This document shows, one piece after another, positions 26,949 through 34,254 of a DNA stretch of 34,254 nucleotides. Position 1 is the stretch's first letter, and each line of letters starts with the position of its first letter. The DNA is from an uncultured bacterium (GTDB taxonomy: Bacteria > Myxococcota_A > UBA9160 > SMWR01), in contig CALDCK010000102.1 of assembly GCA_937937315.1 (NCBI GenBank), positions 1-34,254 on the forward strand, written 5' to 3'. The translations under genes and the position numbers were made by a program. A model generated the notes under the pieces. It had not been told where the DNA came from, made no database searches, and saw nothing but the letters and a program-made list of their open reading frames with translations.

Positions 26949-28331
26949 ATGCAGACGCGCCCTTCAGAGCGGCCTCGCCGTCGACGCGGGAGCTCGATCG
27001 TCCGCCACCTCGCGTCGGGGACGCTCGTCGTGGGTGCGGTGGTCCTCGTGGCCCTCGGAGCCTTCTCGGCGGCCAACACCCCCTCTGATGCGATTCCCGG
27101 CGAGAAATCGGGGTCTTCCGACCCCAGCACTGTCGATGTCGCTGCAGCTCCCGCCATTGCCGGGGCCGTCGCCATCGGGGTCCCGCCGATCCCGAAGGCC
27201 CCGCCCTTCGACGTGGTCGAAGGGATGATCAAGCGGGGCGACTCCCTGGCCCGCGCCCTCGGCAGCCACGGAGTGCCAGCGGGGATCGTCCATCAGATCG
27301 CGGGCACGATGGCTCCGCAATTCGACTTCCGTAACGCCCGACCCGGACACCTCTACCGGCTCGAGCGTGACGCCGACGGCACGCTCCTGCGCTTCTCCTA
27401 CTGGACATCCCCAGAGAACGCCTTCCACCTCGAGCAGACGCCCGAGGGCTACGCGGTGGAGCAGCACGAGAGCGAGCTGGTGCCCCGCCCGGCCATGATC
27501 GCCGGCCTGGTCTCCACGACCCTCTACAGCGCCATCACGGCCCTCGGCGAGAGCGGGCAGCTGGCTCGCGACTTCGCCGACATCTTTGCCTGGGACATCG
27601 ACTTCCAGCGCTCCGTGAAGCCCGGGGACGCCTTCCAGGTCGTCTACGAGCGCCTGCATCGCCAGCGTCCCGACGGCAGCGAAGTCTACGTCCGTCCGGG
27701 TCGGATCCTCGGCGCACGCTACGACGGGGCGTCGGGGCGCCATACGGCGATCTACTTCGAGGCCGACGAGGGTCGCGGCGGCTACTACCGACCCGACGGC
27801 CGCTCCGTCGAGGGCGACTTCCTCATGGCGCCCCTGCGTCATGCCCGGATCACCTCTCGCTTCAGCCAGGCGCGTCGGCACCCCATCCTCAAGGTCACCC
27901 GGCCCCACCACGGCATCGACTACGCCGGTCCCTCGGGTGCGCCGGTGTGGGCCGTGGCCGATGGCGAGGTGATCTACCGCGCTCGGGCCGGGGGCTTCGG
28001 AAATCTGGTGAAGGTGCGTCACAAGAGCGGCTACGTGTCGTACTACGCCCACCTCTCCCGCTTCGCCCGGGAGCTTCAGGTCGGCCAGCGAGTGCGTCAG
28101 AAGCAGGTGATCGGCTACGTCGGTCAGACCGGCCTGGCCACCGGGCCCCACGTCTGCTTCCGCGTCCGGAAGGACGGTGAGTACGTCGATCCGCTCAAGC
28201 TGCGGATGGGCACCCGCAAGTCGATCCCCGCCCACCTCCAGCCCAACTTCGGCATGGTCCGGGATCTGCTGCTCGCCGAGCTCGACGGCCGTCGCGTCGT
28301 CGCGGGCACGGCCTCCGCTCCCACGCCCTAG
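26949..28331 (+). CDS. M23-family murein endopeptidase, membrane-anchored
   Basis: Predicted to cut peptide cross-links of peptidoglycan. The 460-aa protein has an N-terminal anchor (IVRHLASGTLVVGAVVLVAL), a ~200-residue OapA/LysM-like region with VEGMIKRGDSLARALGSHGV and PGHLYRLERDADG, and a C-terminal M23 domain. Zinc-site residues H320 and D324 (HHGID) and the catalytic H368 (YYAHLS) are present. The final motif is GPHVCF (H401, C403) instead of HxH, so Cys would be the third zinc ligand; this HxC form is found in some M23 groups and may still be active. The start follows AGGAG (26937-26941) at seven bases, the clearest ribosome-binding site nearby. Confidence 0.92.
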   Translation: MQTRPSERPRRRRGSSIVRHLASGTLVVGAVVLVALGAFSAANTPSDAIPGEKSGSSDPSTVDVAAAPAIAGAVAIGVPPIPKAPPFDVVEGMIKRGDSLARALGSHGVPAGIVHQIAGTMAPQFDFRNARPGHLYRLERDADGTLLRFSYWTSPENAFHLEQTPEGYAVEQHESELVPRPAMIAGLVSTTLYSAITALGESGQLARDFADIFAWDIDFQRSVKPGDAFQVVYERLHRQRPDGSEVYVRPGRILGARYDGASGRHTAIYFEADEGRGGYYRPDGRSVEGDFLMAPLRHARITSRFSQARRHPILKVTRPHHGIDYAGPSGAPVWAVADGEVIYRARAGGFGNLVKVRHKSGYVSYYAHLSRFARELQVGQRVRQKQVIGYVGQTGLATGPHVCFRVRKDGEYVDPLKLRMGTRKSIPAHLQPNFGMVRDLLLAELDGRRVVAGTASAPTP

Positions 28332-28337
28332 ACGCGA

Positions 28338-28356
28338 CCCCGCCGCGCCGGCGGGG
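28338..28356 (+). terminator. Strong GC hairpin after the M23 gene
   Basis: CCCCGCCG-CGC-CGGCGGGG is a perfect 8-bp stem with a 3-base loop, beginning six bases after the M23 stop codon. No U-tract follows. Position and stability favour a role in transcript termination or 3'-end protection. Confidence 0.45.
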
Positions 28357-28457
28357 AAGGCGTCAGAGAGCCCACTCGCGCGTGCGGCCCGGCTGTCACC
28401 GCTGTGGTCTGGGTGCGCGATCTCGAACCTAGGGGCGGAATGTGCGAGATTCGCACG

Positions 28458-28910
28458 ATGGCAGAGCCGCCCCCCGCACTCCCGGACGGTGATCTCGGAT
28501 CTCGACTCGCCGCCCTGGGGCGGCTGCTGGGCGAGCGTGAGGCCGATCACCACGACGCTCTGGCTCGCGCGCGCCAGGTCGCGACCGAGATCCGCGACGA
28601 TGTCTCCAGGGCCCTCGAGCGCTTCCACGACGCAGTCGCTGGCGCTGGCGCTCCGCACCTCCAGGTCGCCCTCGGTGACATCCGGCTCGACGACAAACAC
28701 CTCCGGGCGATGGAGTTCGATCTCACCCGGGGTCGTTACAAGGCGATCGTCGTGGCGAAGAGCCGCGGCGAGCTGACCCTCGTGGGACCCTTCAAGGTGG
28801 GCAGGGCCGAGGGGCCGTGTCTGAGCTTCCCCTTCGATGCACGCGACGAGATCCAGCGCGCCCTGGGAACGTTCCTCGAACGCTTCCTCCAGGAGGCCGC
28901 AACGCCGTGA
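28458..28910 (+). CDS. Hypothetical protein, 150 aa
   Basis: I do not recognise this family. The N-terminal half is predicted helical and charged (RLAALGRLLGEREADHHDALARARQVATEIRDDVSRALERFHDAV), possibly a coiled coil; the C-terminal half looks like beta strands (HLQVALGDIRLDDKHLRAME; YKAIVVAKSRGELTLVGP) and a final helix. No signal peptide, membrane segment or Cys motif is seen. ATG 28458 was chosen over upstream in-frame starts near 28404, which add a non-conserved-looking extension. Codon use matches neighbouring genes. It lies 31 bases before gshA and may be co-transcribed with it. Confidence 0.65.
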   Translation: MAEPPPALPDGDLGSRLAALGRLLGEREADHHDALARARQVATEIRDDVSRALERFHDAVAGAGAPHLQVALGDIRLDDKHLRAMEFDLTRGRYKAIVVAKSRGELTLVGPFKVGRAEGPCLSFPFDARDEIQRALGTFLERFLQEAATP

Positions 28911-28941
28911 CGGGGCGTGCCTGGTGGTGGAGGGGCAGCGC

Positions 28942-30315
28942 GTGAGCCCCAGCCACCTTTCTGGATCGGGCTCCGAGCCGTCGACTCCGGTCGAATCGGT
29001 CGATGCCCTCGTTGCGTTTCTGCGCGAGGGGGCGAAGCCGGCCGAGCGTTGGCGGGTCGGTACCGAGCACGAGAAGATCGGACTGCGGTTGGGCGACCAT
29101 CAGGTCGTCCCCTTCGAGGGCGACCGCGGTATCGGGGCCCTGCTGACGCGGGTCGCCGAGCTGGACGACTGGAACCCCGTGCAGGAGGGCTCCCACACGA
29201 TCGCGCTGGCGAAGGCGGGAGCGAGTATCACCCTCGAGCCCGGGGGGCAGCTCGAGCTGTCCGGCGCGCCCCTCCGGACCATCCACGAGACCTGCGACGA
29301 GTTCCACACGCATCTGGCGCTGATGAAGGAGGCGTCGGACCCGCTGGGACTGGTCTGGCTGGGCCTCGGGATCAACCCCATCTACGGCGTGGATCGCATC
29401 CCCGTGATGCCGAAGGAGCGCTACCGCATCATGCGGCGCTACCTGCCGACCCGGGGCGCGCTCGCCCTGGAGATGATGTTCGCGACGGCCACGGTGCAGG
29501 CGAACTTCGACTATGCCGACGAGGCGGACATGGTCGAGAAGGTCCGGATGGCGACGGCGGTCTCGTCCATCGTATCGGCGGTCTTCGCGAACTCGGGCCT
29601 CTCCGAGGGCAAGCCCAACGGCTACGCCTCCAAGCGCCTCCACATCTGGCAGCACACGGATCCGGATCGCTGTGGCCTGCTGCCGATGGTCTTCGAGCCC
29701 GACTTCGGCTTCCGGCGCTACGTCGAATGGGCCGTCGACGTCCCCATGTTCTTCGTGATGCGCCGGGGCGAGTACCACGCGACCCCGGGCCTCAGCTTCC
29801 GGCGCTTCGTCGAGGAGGGTTTCGGGGAAGCCCGGGCCACCCTCGAGGACTTCGATCGCCACCTCACGACCCTCTTCCCCGACGTGCGGGTCAAGCGCAT
29901 CATCGAGGTCCGCGGCGCCGATGCGGTTCCGCCGGGTCTCACCTGCTCGCTTCCGGCGCTCTGGAAGGGCCTGCTCTACGACGCCGAGGCGCGGGCGGCG
30001 GCCTGGTCCCTGGTGGCGGACGCGCCCTTCGAGGTGCGGGACGCGGCCCGGGCCGATGTGGCCCGCCGCGGGCTCGAGGCCGAGCACGGGGGCGTCCCGG
30101 TGCTGGAGTTGGCGTGCGAGCTGGCGACGATCGCCCGAGACGGACTGCGGCGGATCGGCCACGCCGGTCGTCGAGATCCCGACGAGTCGGCCTTTCTCGA
30201 TCCGGTCTTCGAGCAGCTGGAGCTCGCGCGCTCGCCCGGGGCGGTGGTGGTCGACCGCTGGGAAGGCGAGTGGGCGCGCTCGGTGGATCGCTTGATCGAC
30301 TACGCGCGATACTGA
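28942..30315 (+). CDS. gshA: Glutamate-cysteine ligase, plant/alphaproteobacterial (GCS2) type
   Basis: Catalyses the ATP-dependent first step of glutathione synthesis in the cytoplasm. The 457-aa length and motifs match the plant-type class rather than the E. coli type: RVGTEHEKIGL (G40-K45), ITLEPGGQLELSGAP, LPTRGALALEMMFATATVQA, NFDYADEADM, YVEWAVDVPMFF and RIIEVRGADA. No gshB is in the window. GTG 28942 has GGAGGGG (28929-28935) six bases upstream, supporting it over in-frame alternatives. Only the family's substrate-binding segments are read here; no claim is made about redox-sensing disulfides. Confidence 0.94.
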   Translation: MSPSHLSGSGSEPSTPVESVDALVAFLREGAKPAERWRVGTEHEKIGLRLGDHQVVPFEGDRGIGALLTRVAELDDWNPVQEGSHTIALAKAGASITLEPGGQLELSGAPLRTIHETCDEFHTHLALMKEASDPLGLVWLGLGINPIYGVDRIPVMPKERYRIMRRYLPTRGALALEMMFATATVQANFDYADEADMVEKVRMATAVSSIVSAVFANSGLSEGKPNGYASKRLHIWQHTDPDRCGLLPMVFEPDFGFRRYVEWAVDVPMFFVMRRGEYHATPGLSFRRFVEEGFGEARATLEDFDRHLTTLFPDVRVKRIIEVRGADAVPPGLTCSLPALWKGLLYDAEARAAAWSLVADAPFEVRDAARADVARRGLEAEHGGVPVLELACELATIARDGLRRIGHAGRRDPDESAFLDPVFEQLELARSPGAVVVDRWEGEWARSVDRLIDYARY

Positions 30316-30369
30316 TACAGTCAGCGGCCCTCGGGGGATCGCGCCGTCGGCGCCGGAGACGCCTCAGCC

Positions 30370-30960
30370 ATGCCGAAGAAGTTCAAGGTCGCTTTCGAGC
30401 TCGACGAGAAGGACGCCGCGTACTTTCGCGGCCTCTACCGCCGAGCCAAGCAGAGCGCATCCGAGATGGACCCCGGGACCATCATCCGCGATGCCCGGAA
30501 GCTCGTGACCCACGTACGGGCGTCGCAGCGGGTGCCGCGCTTCGTGGTCGAGGCCATCGAGACCCTCGAAGACATGACCCAGATCATCGAGGACGAGAGC
30601 TACAAGTCACCCGCGGCGGTGCGCAACCAGGTGCTGGCCGGGCTCGCCTACTTCGCGAACCCGGAGGACCTGATCCCGGATCACATCCCCGCCCTCGGCT
30701 TTCTCGACGATGCGATCATGGTGAAGTTCGTCGAGGAGGAGTTCAAGCACGAGCTCTGGGGCTACCGGAAGTTCCGCGGCTTCAAGGCGCCGACGGAGCA
30801 GCGCCCCTGGACCCAGGTCGGTGGCGACCGGCTGAAGTCCCGGACCGAGGCGTACCGGAAGAAGATCCGGGCAGACATCAACGGCCGAAAGGCCGCAGAG
30901 GTCGCCAAGAGGAAGGCCGCCAAGGCGGGGGGCCGCCGGGGTCGCATCCTGGGCTGGTGA
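30370..30960 (+). CDS. YkvA-like DUF1232 protein
   Basis: The 196-aa protein contains a central DUF1232 core, AYFANPEDLIPDHIPALGFL followed by DDAIMVKF, around residues 95-122. DUF1232/YkvA function is unknown, and many members are membrane-associated; here the flanks are soluble, charged helices. The N-terminal ~80 residues (FELDEKDAAYFRGLYRRAK; VVEAIETLEDMTQIIEDE) and the very basic C-terminus (KKIRADINGRKAAEVAKRK) suggest nucleic-acid or anionic-surface contacts, an inference only. It is followed 21 bp later by a response regulator and then an unknown membrane protein, a probable operon. Confidence 0.85.
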   Translation: MPKKFKVAFELDEKDAAYFRGLYRRAKQSASEMDPGTIIRDARKLVTHVRASQRVPRFVVEAIETLEDMTQIIEDESYKSPAAVRNQVLAGLAYFANPEDLIPDHIPALGFLDDAIMVKFVEEEFKHELWGYRKFRGFKAPTEQRPWTQVGGDRLKSRTEAYRKKIRADINGRKAAEVAKRKAAKAGGRRGRILGW

Positions 30961-30981
30961 CCGCGCCCGGCGGGCTTCGCG

Positions 30982-32118
30982 ATGAAATCGGAACTGCCTC
31001 GCATCCTGGTCGTCGACGACGAGGAGGCCATCCTCGAAACGATGACCTTCACGTTCGAGGACGACTATGAGGTCTTCACCTCGAACGACGCCCGACGTGG
31101 GCTCGAGATCCTCGACGAGCACGCGCCCTTCGCGGCGGTCCTGACCGACCAGCGCATGCCCGATATGAGCGGCGTCGAGTTCGTCGCCGAGGTCTGGAGG
31201 CGCCACCCGGCGACCGTGCGGATGATCCTGACCGGATTCTCCGACATGGACGCCATCATCCAGGCGATCAACGACGGCCACGTCTATTCCTACATCACGA
31301 AGCCCTGGGAGCCGGACCAGCTCAAGCAGGTGATGAAGCAGGCGGTCGAGCATCACAAGCTCACCGTCGAGAACGAGCGCCTCCTGGCCGATCTGCAGAG
31401 CGCGAACCTCTTCCTCGCGGCCGTGATGGACGAGCTCGACACCGGCGCGATCGCGGTGGACGCGGACGATGTGGTGCAGGCCGTCAATCGACCCGTGCGC
31501 GAGTACCTGCGGCTCACCGAGGATCCGCGGGGGATACGCTTCGACGCGCTCATGGCGAATCGCGATCTCGCCGCCATCAAGAGCGCGGCGGTCGCCGCCG
31601 ACGACGCCGAGGAGCTCGCGTTCTACGACGTGGAGACCGAGGTGAACCGCTTCCGCGTGACGAATCGCGTGCTGACCGACGCGGAGGACCGCCCCTTCGG
31701 TCGGGTGATCCTCTTCCGAGAGATCTCTCATGAGCCTCTGCAGCGCCGCTTCAACGAGCTCCTGCGGGAGATCGCGTCGGCCTCCGGCGAGGTGCGCCCC
31801 CAGCTCGAGGGCGCTCGTGACCAGCTCCCGACGCTCGCCGAGGAGGTGGGCTCGTCGAAGATCCGGTCCGCTGGCATGAGCGAGCTCGCGGAGCGCGTGT
31901 CACGTACGCGAACGGCCCTGGAGAACTGGCTCGAGGTGGACGACGCGATGGGCTCGCCGGGCTTTCCCGATGCGCAGCTCCTCCAGGACCGGATCCGCAT
32001 CGCCATGAGCCGCTGGCCACTCCGGGACGACGAGGTGCCGGAGCGGGTCCTCGAGCTCGCGAAGCGCGTCGAGGAGTACTACGAGTCCGGCGAGAAGCCC
32101 GATCAGCGCGTGCTCTGA
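30982..32118 (+). CDS. Response regulator with PAS-like domain
   Basis: A 378-aa receiver protein without a recognised DNA-binding output. The receiver is intact: D12/D13, phosphoacceptor D56 in LTDQRMPDMSG, T84 and K107 in YITKPWEPDQ, a pattern seen in HoxA/RpfG-like regulators. A helical linker (QAVEHHKLTVENERLLADLQ) leads to a PAS-like sensor at ~145-250 (MDELDTGAIAVDADDVVQAV; FGRVILFREIS). The last ~125 residues are helical and charged, with no GGDEF, HD-GYP, HTH or kinase motif. It probably signals through protein contact. The partner may be the membrane protein that starts seven bases downstream. Confidence 0.88.
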   Translation: MKSELPRILVVDDEEAILETMTFTFEDDYEVFTSNDARRGLEILDEHAPFAAVLTDQRMPDMSGVEFVAEVWRRHPATVRMILTGFSDMDAIIQAINDGHVYSYITKPWEPDQLKQVMKQAVEHHKLTVENERLLADLQSANLFLAAVMDELDTGAIAVDADDVVQAVNRPVREYLRLTEDPRGIRFDALMANRDLAAIKSAAVAADDAEELAFYDVETEVNRFRVTNRVLTDAEDRPFGRVILFREISHEPLQRRFNELLREIASASGEVRPQLEGARDQLPTLAEEVGSSKIRSAGMSELAERVSRTRTALENWLEVDDAMGSPGFPDAQLLQDRIRIAMSRWPLRDDEVPERVLELAKRVEEYYESGEKPDQRVL

Positions 32119-32124
32119 GCCGCC

Positions 32125-33786
32125 GTGACCACCCGCGCATCCACCCTCGATCGTCTGGAGCTGCGGATCGAACGGCTTCGCCTCGTCTTTCGCTTCACCT
32201 ACGCGTTCCACGCCCGGGAGGTTCGCTTCGAGTGCGACCGCGGCCAGGGCTTCGAGCGCGTCTTCCCCGAGACCTTCTCCTTCCACGCCGACCGCCACGA
32301 CCCGGCCGAGCTCTTCCTCCAGCTCTCGGACCTGGCCGACAAGCCGCAGCTGCTCTCGCCGAATGCCCGGCGTCGAGATGCCCAGGTCCTGATCTCGCGC
32401 CTGCTGCTCGGGGTGCCGCGCTATCTCGAGGCCCTCGTCCACCGGCTCGAGCGAGAGGGCCGCATGGGCGACGAGGGGCTGGCCCGGGTCTACCAGGACG
32501 TGGCCCTGATCGCCCAGACCACCCAGCGCCTGGCCGGAGAGCCCGCCGGAGAGGATCGGCGCGGTCTGCGCTTCGCCAGCTTCCACCTGAGGAAGCTCGT
32601 CTACGTCTCTCTGCTGCGGCTTGCCCAGCGCCGGGTCGAGCCGAGCTACCTGGCCGACTACATGGCCGGTGCGGTCGATCCCGTCGACCCGAGCGACGAC
32701 CTCTCGGAGACCGGGTTCTTCTACACCCTGGAGGGCGACGACGTCGCCGCGGTGAACCGCTGTCTGGTGCGATTGGCGGAGCGGGCCTTCTACCGCTGGC
32801 TCGAGGACGTGTGCCTCGACGAGTCCAACCAGGTCTTCGAGAGCGAGGAGTCGCCCTTCGGCACCCGGGAGAGCGAGGTCTGCGAGGCCATCGGCGTGGA
32901 GGGGAAGGCCTTCGTCGAGCGGGGGCGCGACCTCTGCCCCTTCCTGAGACGCCCGAAGAACCGGGACTGCTTGCGGGTGCTCGGGAAGCTCGAGCGCTGG
33001 TTCCTGCGCCAGTACGACGTGCACCACGCAGCGGTGATGATCCAGCACGCCCAGAACCTGATCGGTGGGCGTGACGATGGGGATCGGGTGCTGTCGCGCC
33101 ACCGGACGCGCAACTACGTCGCGGTCCTCGCGTTGCTGGCGACGCCCTTCGTGGCGGCAGGCATCGGTTACGAGGCGGCGCCCCGGTTCTTCGACCTGCT
33201 CTGCTCGGCCGAGCTGCTGGTCACGAACGCCGCGGTGCTCTGGTTCCTGCTCTACCGCTTCCTCTGGCGCCGGGATCTCACCTTCTTCCACGCCTCGGTG
33301 CCACGTATCCTGGCCGGGATCATCGTGGGCTACCTACCGATCTTCTTCATCGACGAGGTCTGGAGCCTGGCGAGCCGGTCGTGGTTCACCCTCACCTCGA
33401 TCGTGGTGGTTCTGGGCTCGACGACCCTCCTCTACCTCTATATCGAGGTGCAGCGACGGCTGGACGATCCCGATGTGGCGTTTGCGCGGGCCCGCCAGAT
33501 CTTTCTGCTCGGGGTGGTCCAGGCCGCCGGCATCGGGCTGCTCTTCACGGGGCTGATCGGTCGGTTCATGGCGATCCGCAACTGGATGCCGGGCGGGGAG
33601 GCGATGCCGATCGACGCCGTGCGCGAGGCACTGCCCCCCTTCGTCGGCCAGCTGCCGGCCATGCTGGGTGTCGACCCCTTCCTGACGTTTCCGTCGGCGG
33701 TGTTCATGATGACGTTCATGTCGTTCTTCATCGGGACGTTCCTTCAGCTGATGTGGGAAGACCTGCCGATCACCGAACCCCTTTGA
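32125..33786 (+). CDS. Unknown six-helix membrane protein with long N-terminal domain
   Basis: I do not recognise the family. The 553-aa product has a ~325-residue soluble, mostly helical N-terminal part (LDRLELRIERLRLVFRFTYA; RDAQVLISRLLLGVPRYLEA; AERAFYRWLEDVCLDESN), then about six transmembrane helices, including LALLATPFVAAGIGYEAA, VPRILAGIIVGYLPIFFIDE, TSIVVVLGSTTLLYLYIEV, LLGVVQAAGIGLLFTGLIG and VFMMTFMSFFIGTFLQLMWE. A hydrophilic loop with GDRVLSRHRTRN precedes helix 1. GTG 32125 starts six bases after the response-regulator stop, implying linked expression. No catalytic motif is visible; a signalling or transport role is speculation. Confidence 0.8.
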   Translation: MTTRASTLDRLELRIERLRLVFRFTYAFHAREVRFECDRGQGFERVFPETFSFHADRHDPAELFLQLSDLADKPQLLSPNARRRDAQVLISRLLLGVPRYLEALVHRLEREGRMGDEGLARVYQDVALIAQTTQRLAGEPAGEDRRGLRFASFHLRKLVYVSLLRLAQRRVEPSYLADYMAGAVDPVDPSDDLSETGFFYTLEGDDVAAVNRCLVRLAERAFYRWLEDVCLDESNQVFESEESPFGTRESEVCEAIGVEGKAFVERGRDLCPFLRRPKNRDCLRVLGKLERWFLRQYDVHHAAVMIQHAQNLIGGRDDGDRVLSRHRTRNYVAVLALLATPFVAAGIGYEAAPRFFDLLCSAELLVTNAAVLWFLLYRFLWRRDLTFFHASVPRILAGIIVGYLPIFFIDEVWSLASRSWFTLTSIVVVLGSTTLLYLYIEVQRRLDDPDVAFARARQIFLLGVVQAAGIGLLFTGLIGRFMAIRNWMPGGEAMPIDAVREALPPFVGQLPAMLGVDPFLTFPSAVFMMTFMSFFIGTFLQLMWEDLPITEPL

Positions 33787-34030
33787 CCTTCGCTCGCCTC
33801 CTGCGAGGGAAGCCCTCGCCTGCGGCTCGCTGCGCGCGCCTGGCCGGTCGGCTCCGCCTCCCTGGGGCGCTTGCACGGTCCGGGGCAGCGCTTCGGTCGC
33901 TCCCGGCAAGCCGGCCCGCTTCGAGCTCGAGCCTTGCTCGTCACGGCAGGGGGCGTGCGCGTCGTCGGGGGCGGGGCGTTGGGCGCTACGGCATGGGTCT
34001 CCTTCGTGGGGAGCCCCCGTATCGGACGGC
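33787..34030. other. Non-coding GC-rich segment after the membrane protein gene
   Basis: No gene is supported here. The open frames present lack domain features and have low-complexity Arg/Ala/Pro composition. The segment begins with a terminator-like hairpin (33803-33819) and leads into the tandem repeats from 34031. Confidence 0.5.
33803..33819 (+). terminator. Terminator-like hairpin after the membrane protein gene
   Basis: GCGAGGG-AAG-CCCTCGC has a perfect 7-bp stem and 3-base loop, 16 bases after the stop codon. No T-run follows, so intrinsic termination is unproven. Confidence 0.45.
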
Positions 34031-34254
34031 GCGTGACTCGCTTCGCTCTCACGCTTGCGCACTGCGGTCCTCCGGGGCCGCCTCCGAGGTGGCTCGTCGC
34101 GTGACTCGCTTCGCTCGTACGCTCGCGTGCTGGCGTCCTTTGGGGCCTGCTCAGAGGTGGGTCGTCGCGTGACTCGCTTCGCTCGTACGCTGGCTTCGGG
34201 GAGTCGGGTCGGGGTCGGACGGCGCGTGACTCGCTTCGCTCGTACGCTCGCTTG
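34031..34254. repeat. 68-bp tandem repeats at the window end
   Basis: A 28-bp core beginning GCGTGACTCGCTTCGCTC and ending ACGC plus four bases occurs at 34031-34058, 34099-34126, 34167-34194 and 34224-34251. The first three are exactly 68 bp apart and the fourth follows at 57 bp. The 40-bp segments between cores 1-2 and 2-3 also resemble each other (both hold GTCC, GGGGCC, GAGGTGG and CTCGTC or GTCGTC), so the whole 68-bp unit is tandemly repeated. The array probably continues past the window. Cores are bounded by GCGT and ACGC, an inverted pair. Confidence 0.85.

Noticed and set aside
34031-34254. CRISPR array
   Set aside because: The segments between cores are similar to each other rather than unique spacers, spacing changes at the last copy, and no cas genes are present.

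Overview
The window is very GC-rich and gene-dense, with about 23 protein genes and no rRNA, tRNA, insertion sequence or CRISPR that I can support. The gene set is that of a free-living Gram-negative bacterium: lipoprotein signal peptidase, a class A penicillin-binding protein, Tat translocase, LytM/M23 envelope proteins and an HD-GYP regulator. The mix of acyl-CoA and biotin-carboxylase genes, a plant-type glutamate-cysteine ligase, a TMTC-like TPR membrane protein and elaborate two-component proteins suggests a deltaproteobacterial-grade lineage (Myxococcota, Desulfobacterota or Binatota-like). That placement is an inference, not a demonstrated assignment.

Layout. 1-2816 (+): a class A PBP truncated by the window edge, a TPR lipoprotein and lspA. 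2817-3291: non-coding, with CCGTCGG repeats, a good sigma70-type promoter and a ~300-nt structured leader. 3292-13612 (+): a carbon-metabolism block of an IclR-type regulator broken by an in-frame TAG, an acyl-CoA dehydrogenase, malic enzyme, a biotin carboxylase, a carboxyltransferase, a large atypical biotin carboxylase with its own biotin domain, and a nucleoside hydrolase. 13630-16585 (+): TMTC-like membrane/TPR protein and NudC. 16589-21288 (-): transcribed in the order degenerate signalling chimera, HD-GYP response regulator, tatB, tatC. 21628-26519 (+): two-domain ThyX, a degenerate LytM protein and a GNAT acetyltransferase with overlapping ends, then an aminotransferase. 26949-33786 (+): M23 peptidase, an unknown 150-aa protein, GshA, a DUF1232 protein, a receiver-PAS response regulator and an unknown six-helix membrane protein. 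33787-34254: non-coding, ending in 68-bp tandem repeats that run to the window end.

How the parts fit. The IclR-carboxylase block looks like an acyl-CoA catabolic or anaplerotic unit: dehydrogenation and carboxylation of an acyl-CoA, with malic enzyme linking C4 acids to pyruvate and NAD(P)H. Several junctions are 1- or 4-base overlaps, so translational coupling is likely. The minus-strand block combines c-di-GMP turnover (HD-GYP) with a protein whose receiver, AAA+ and kinase domains have all lost key residues. This pair is the strongest candidate here for an undescribed signalling arrangement. Other unusual items are the 914-aa biotin carboxylase, the tandem ThyX with incomplete signatures, a 39-bp in-gene tandem repeat and related CTCTCC/GGAGAG-type inverted repeats in front of metabolic genes.
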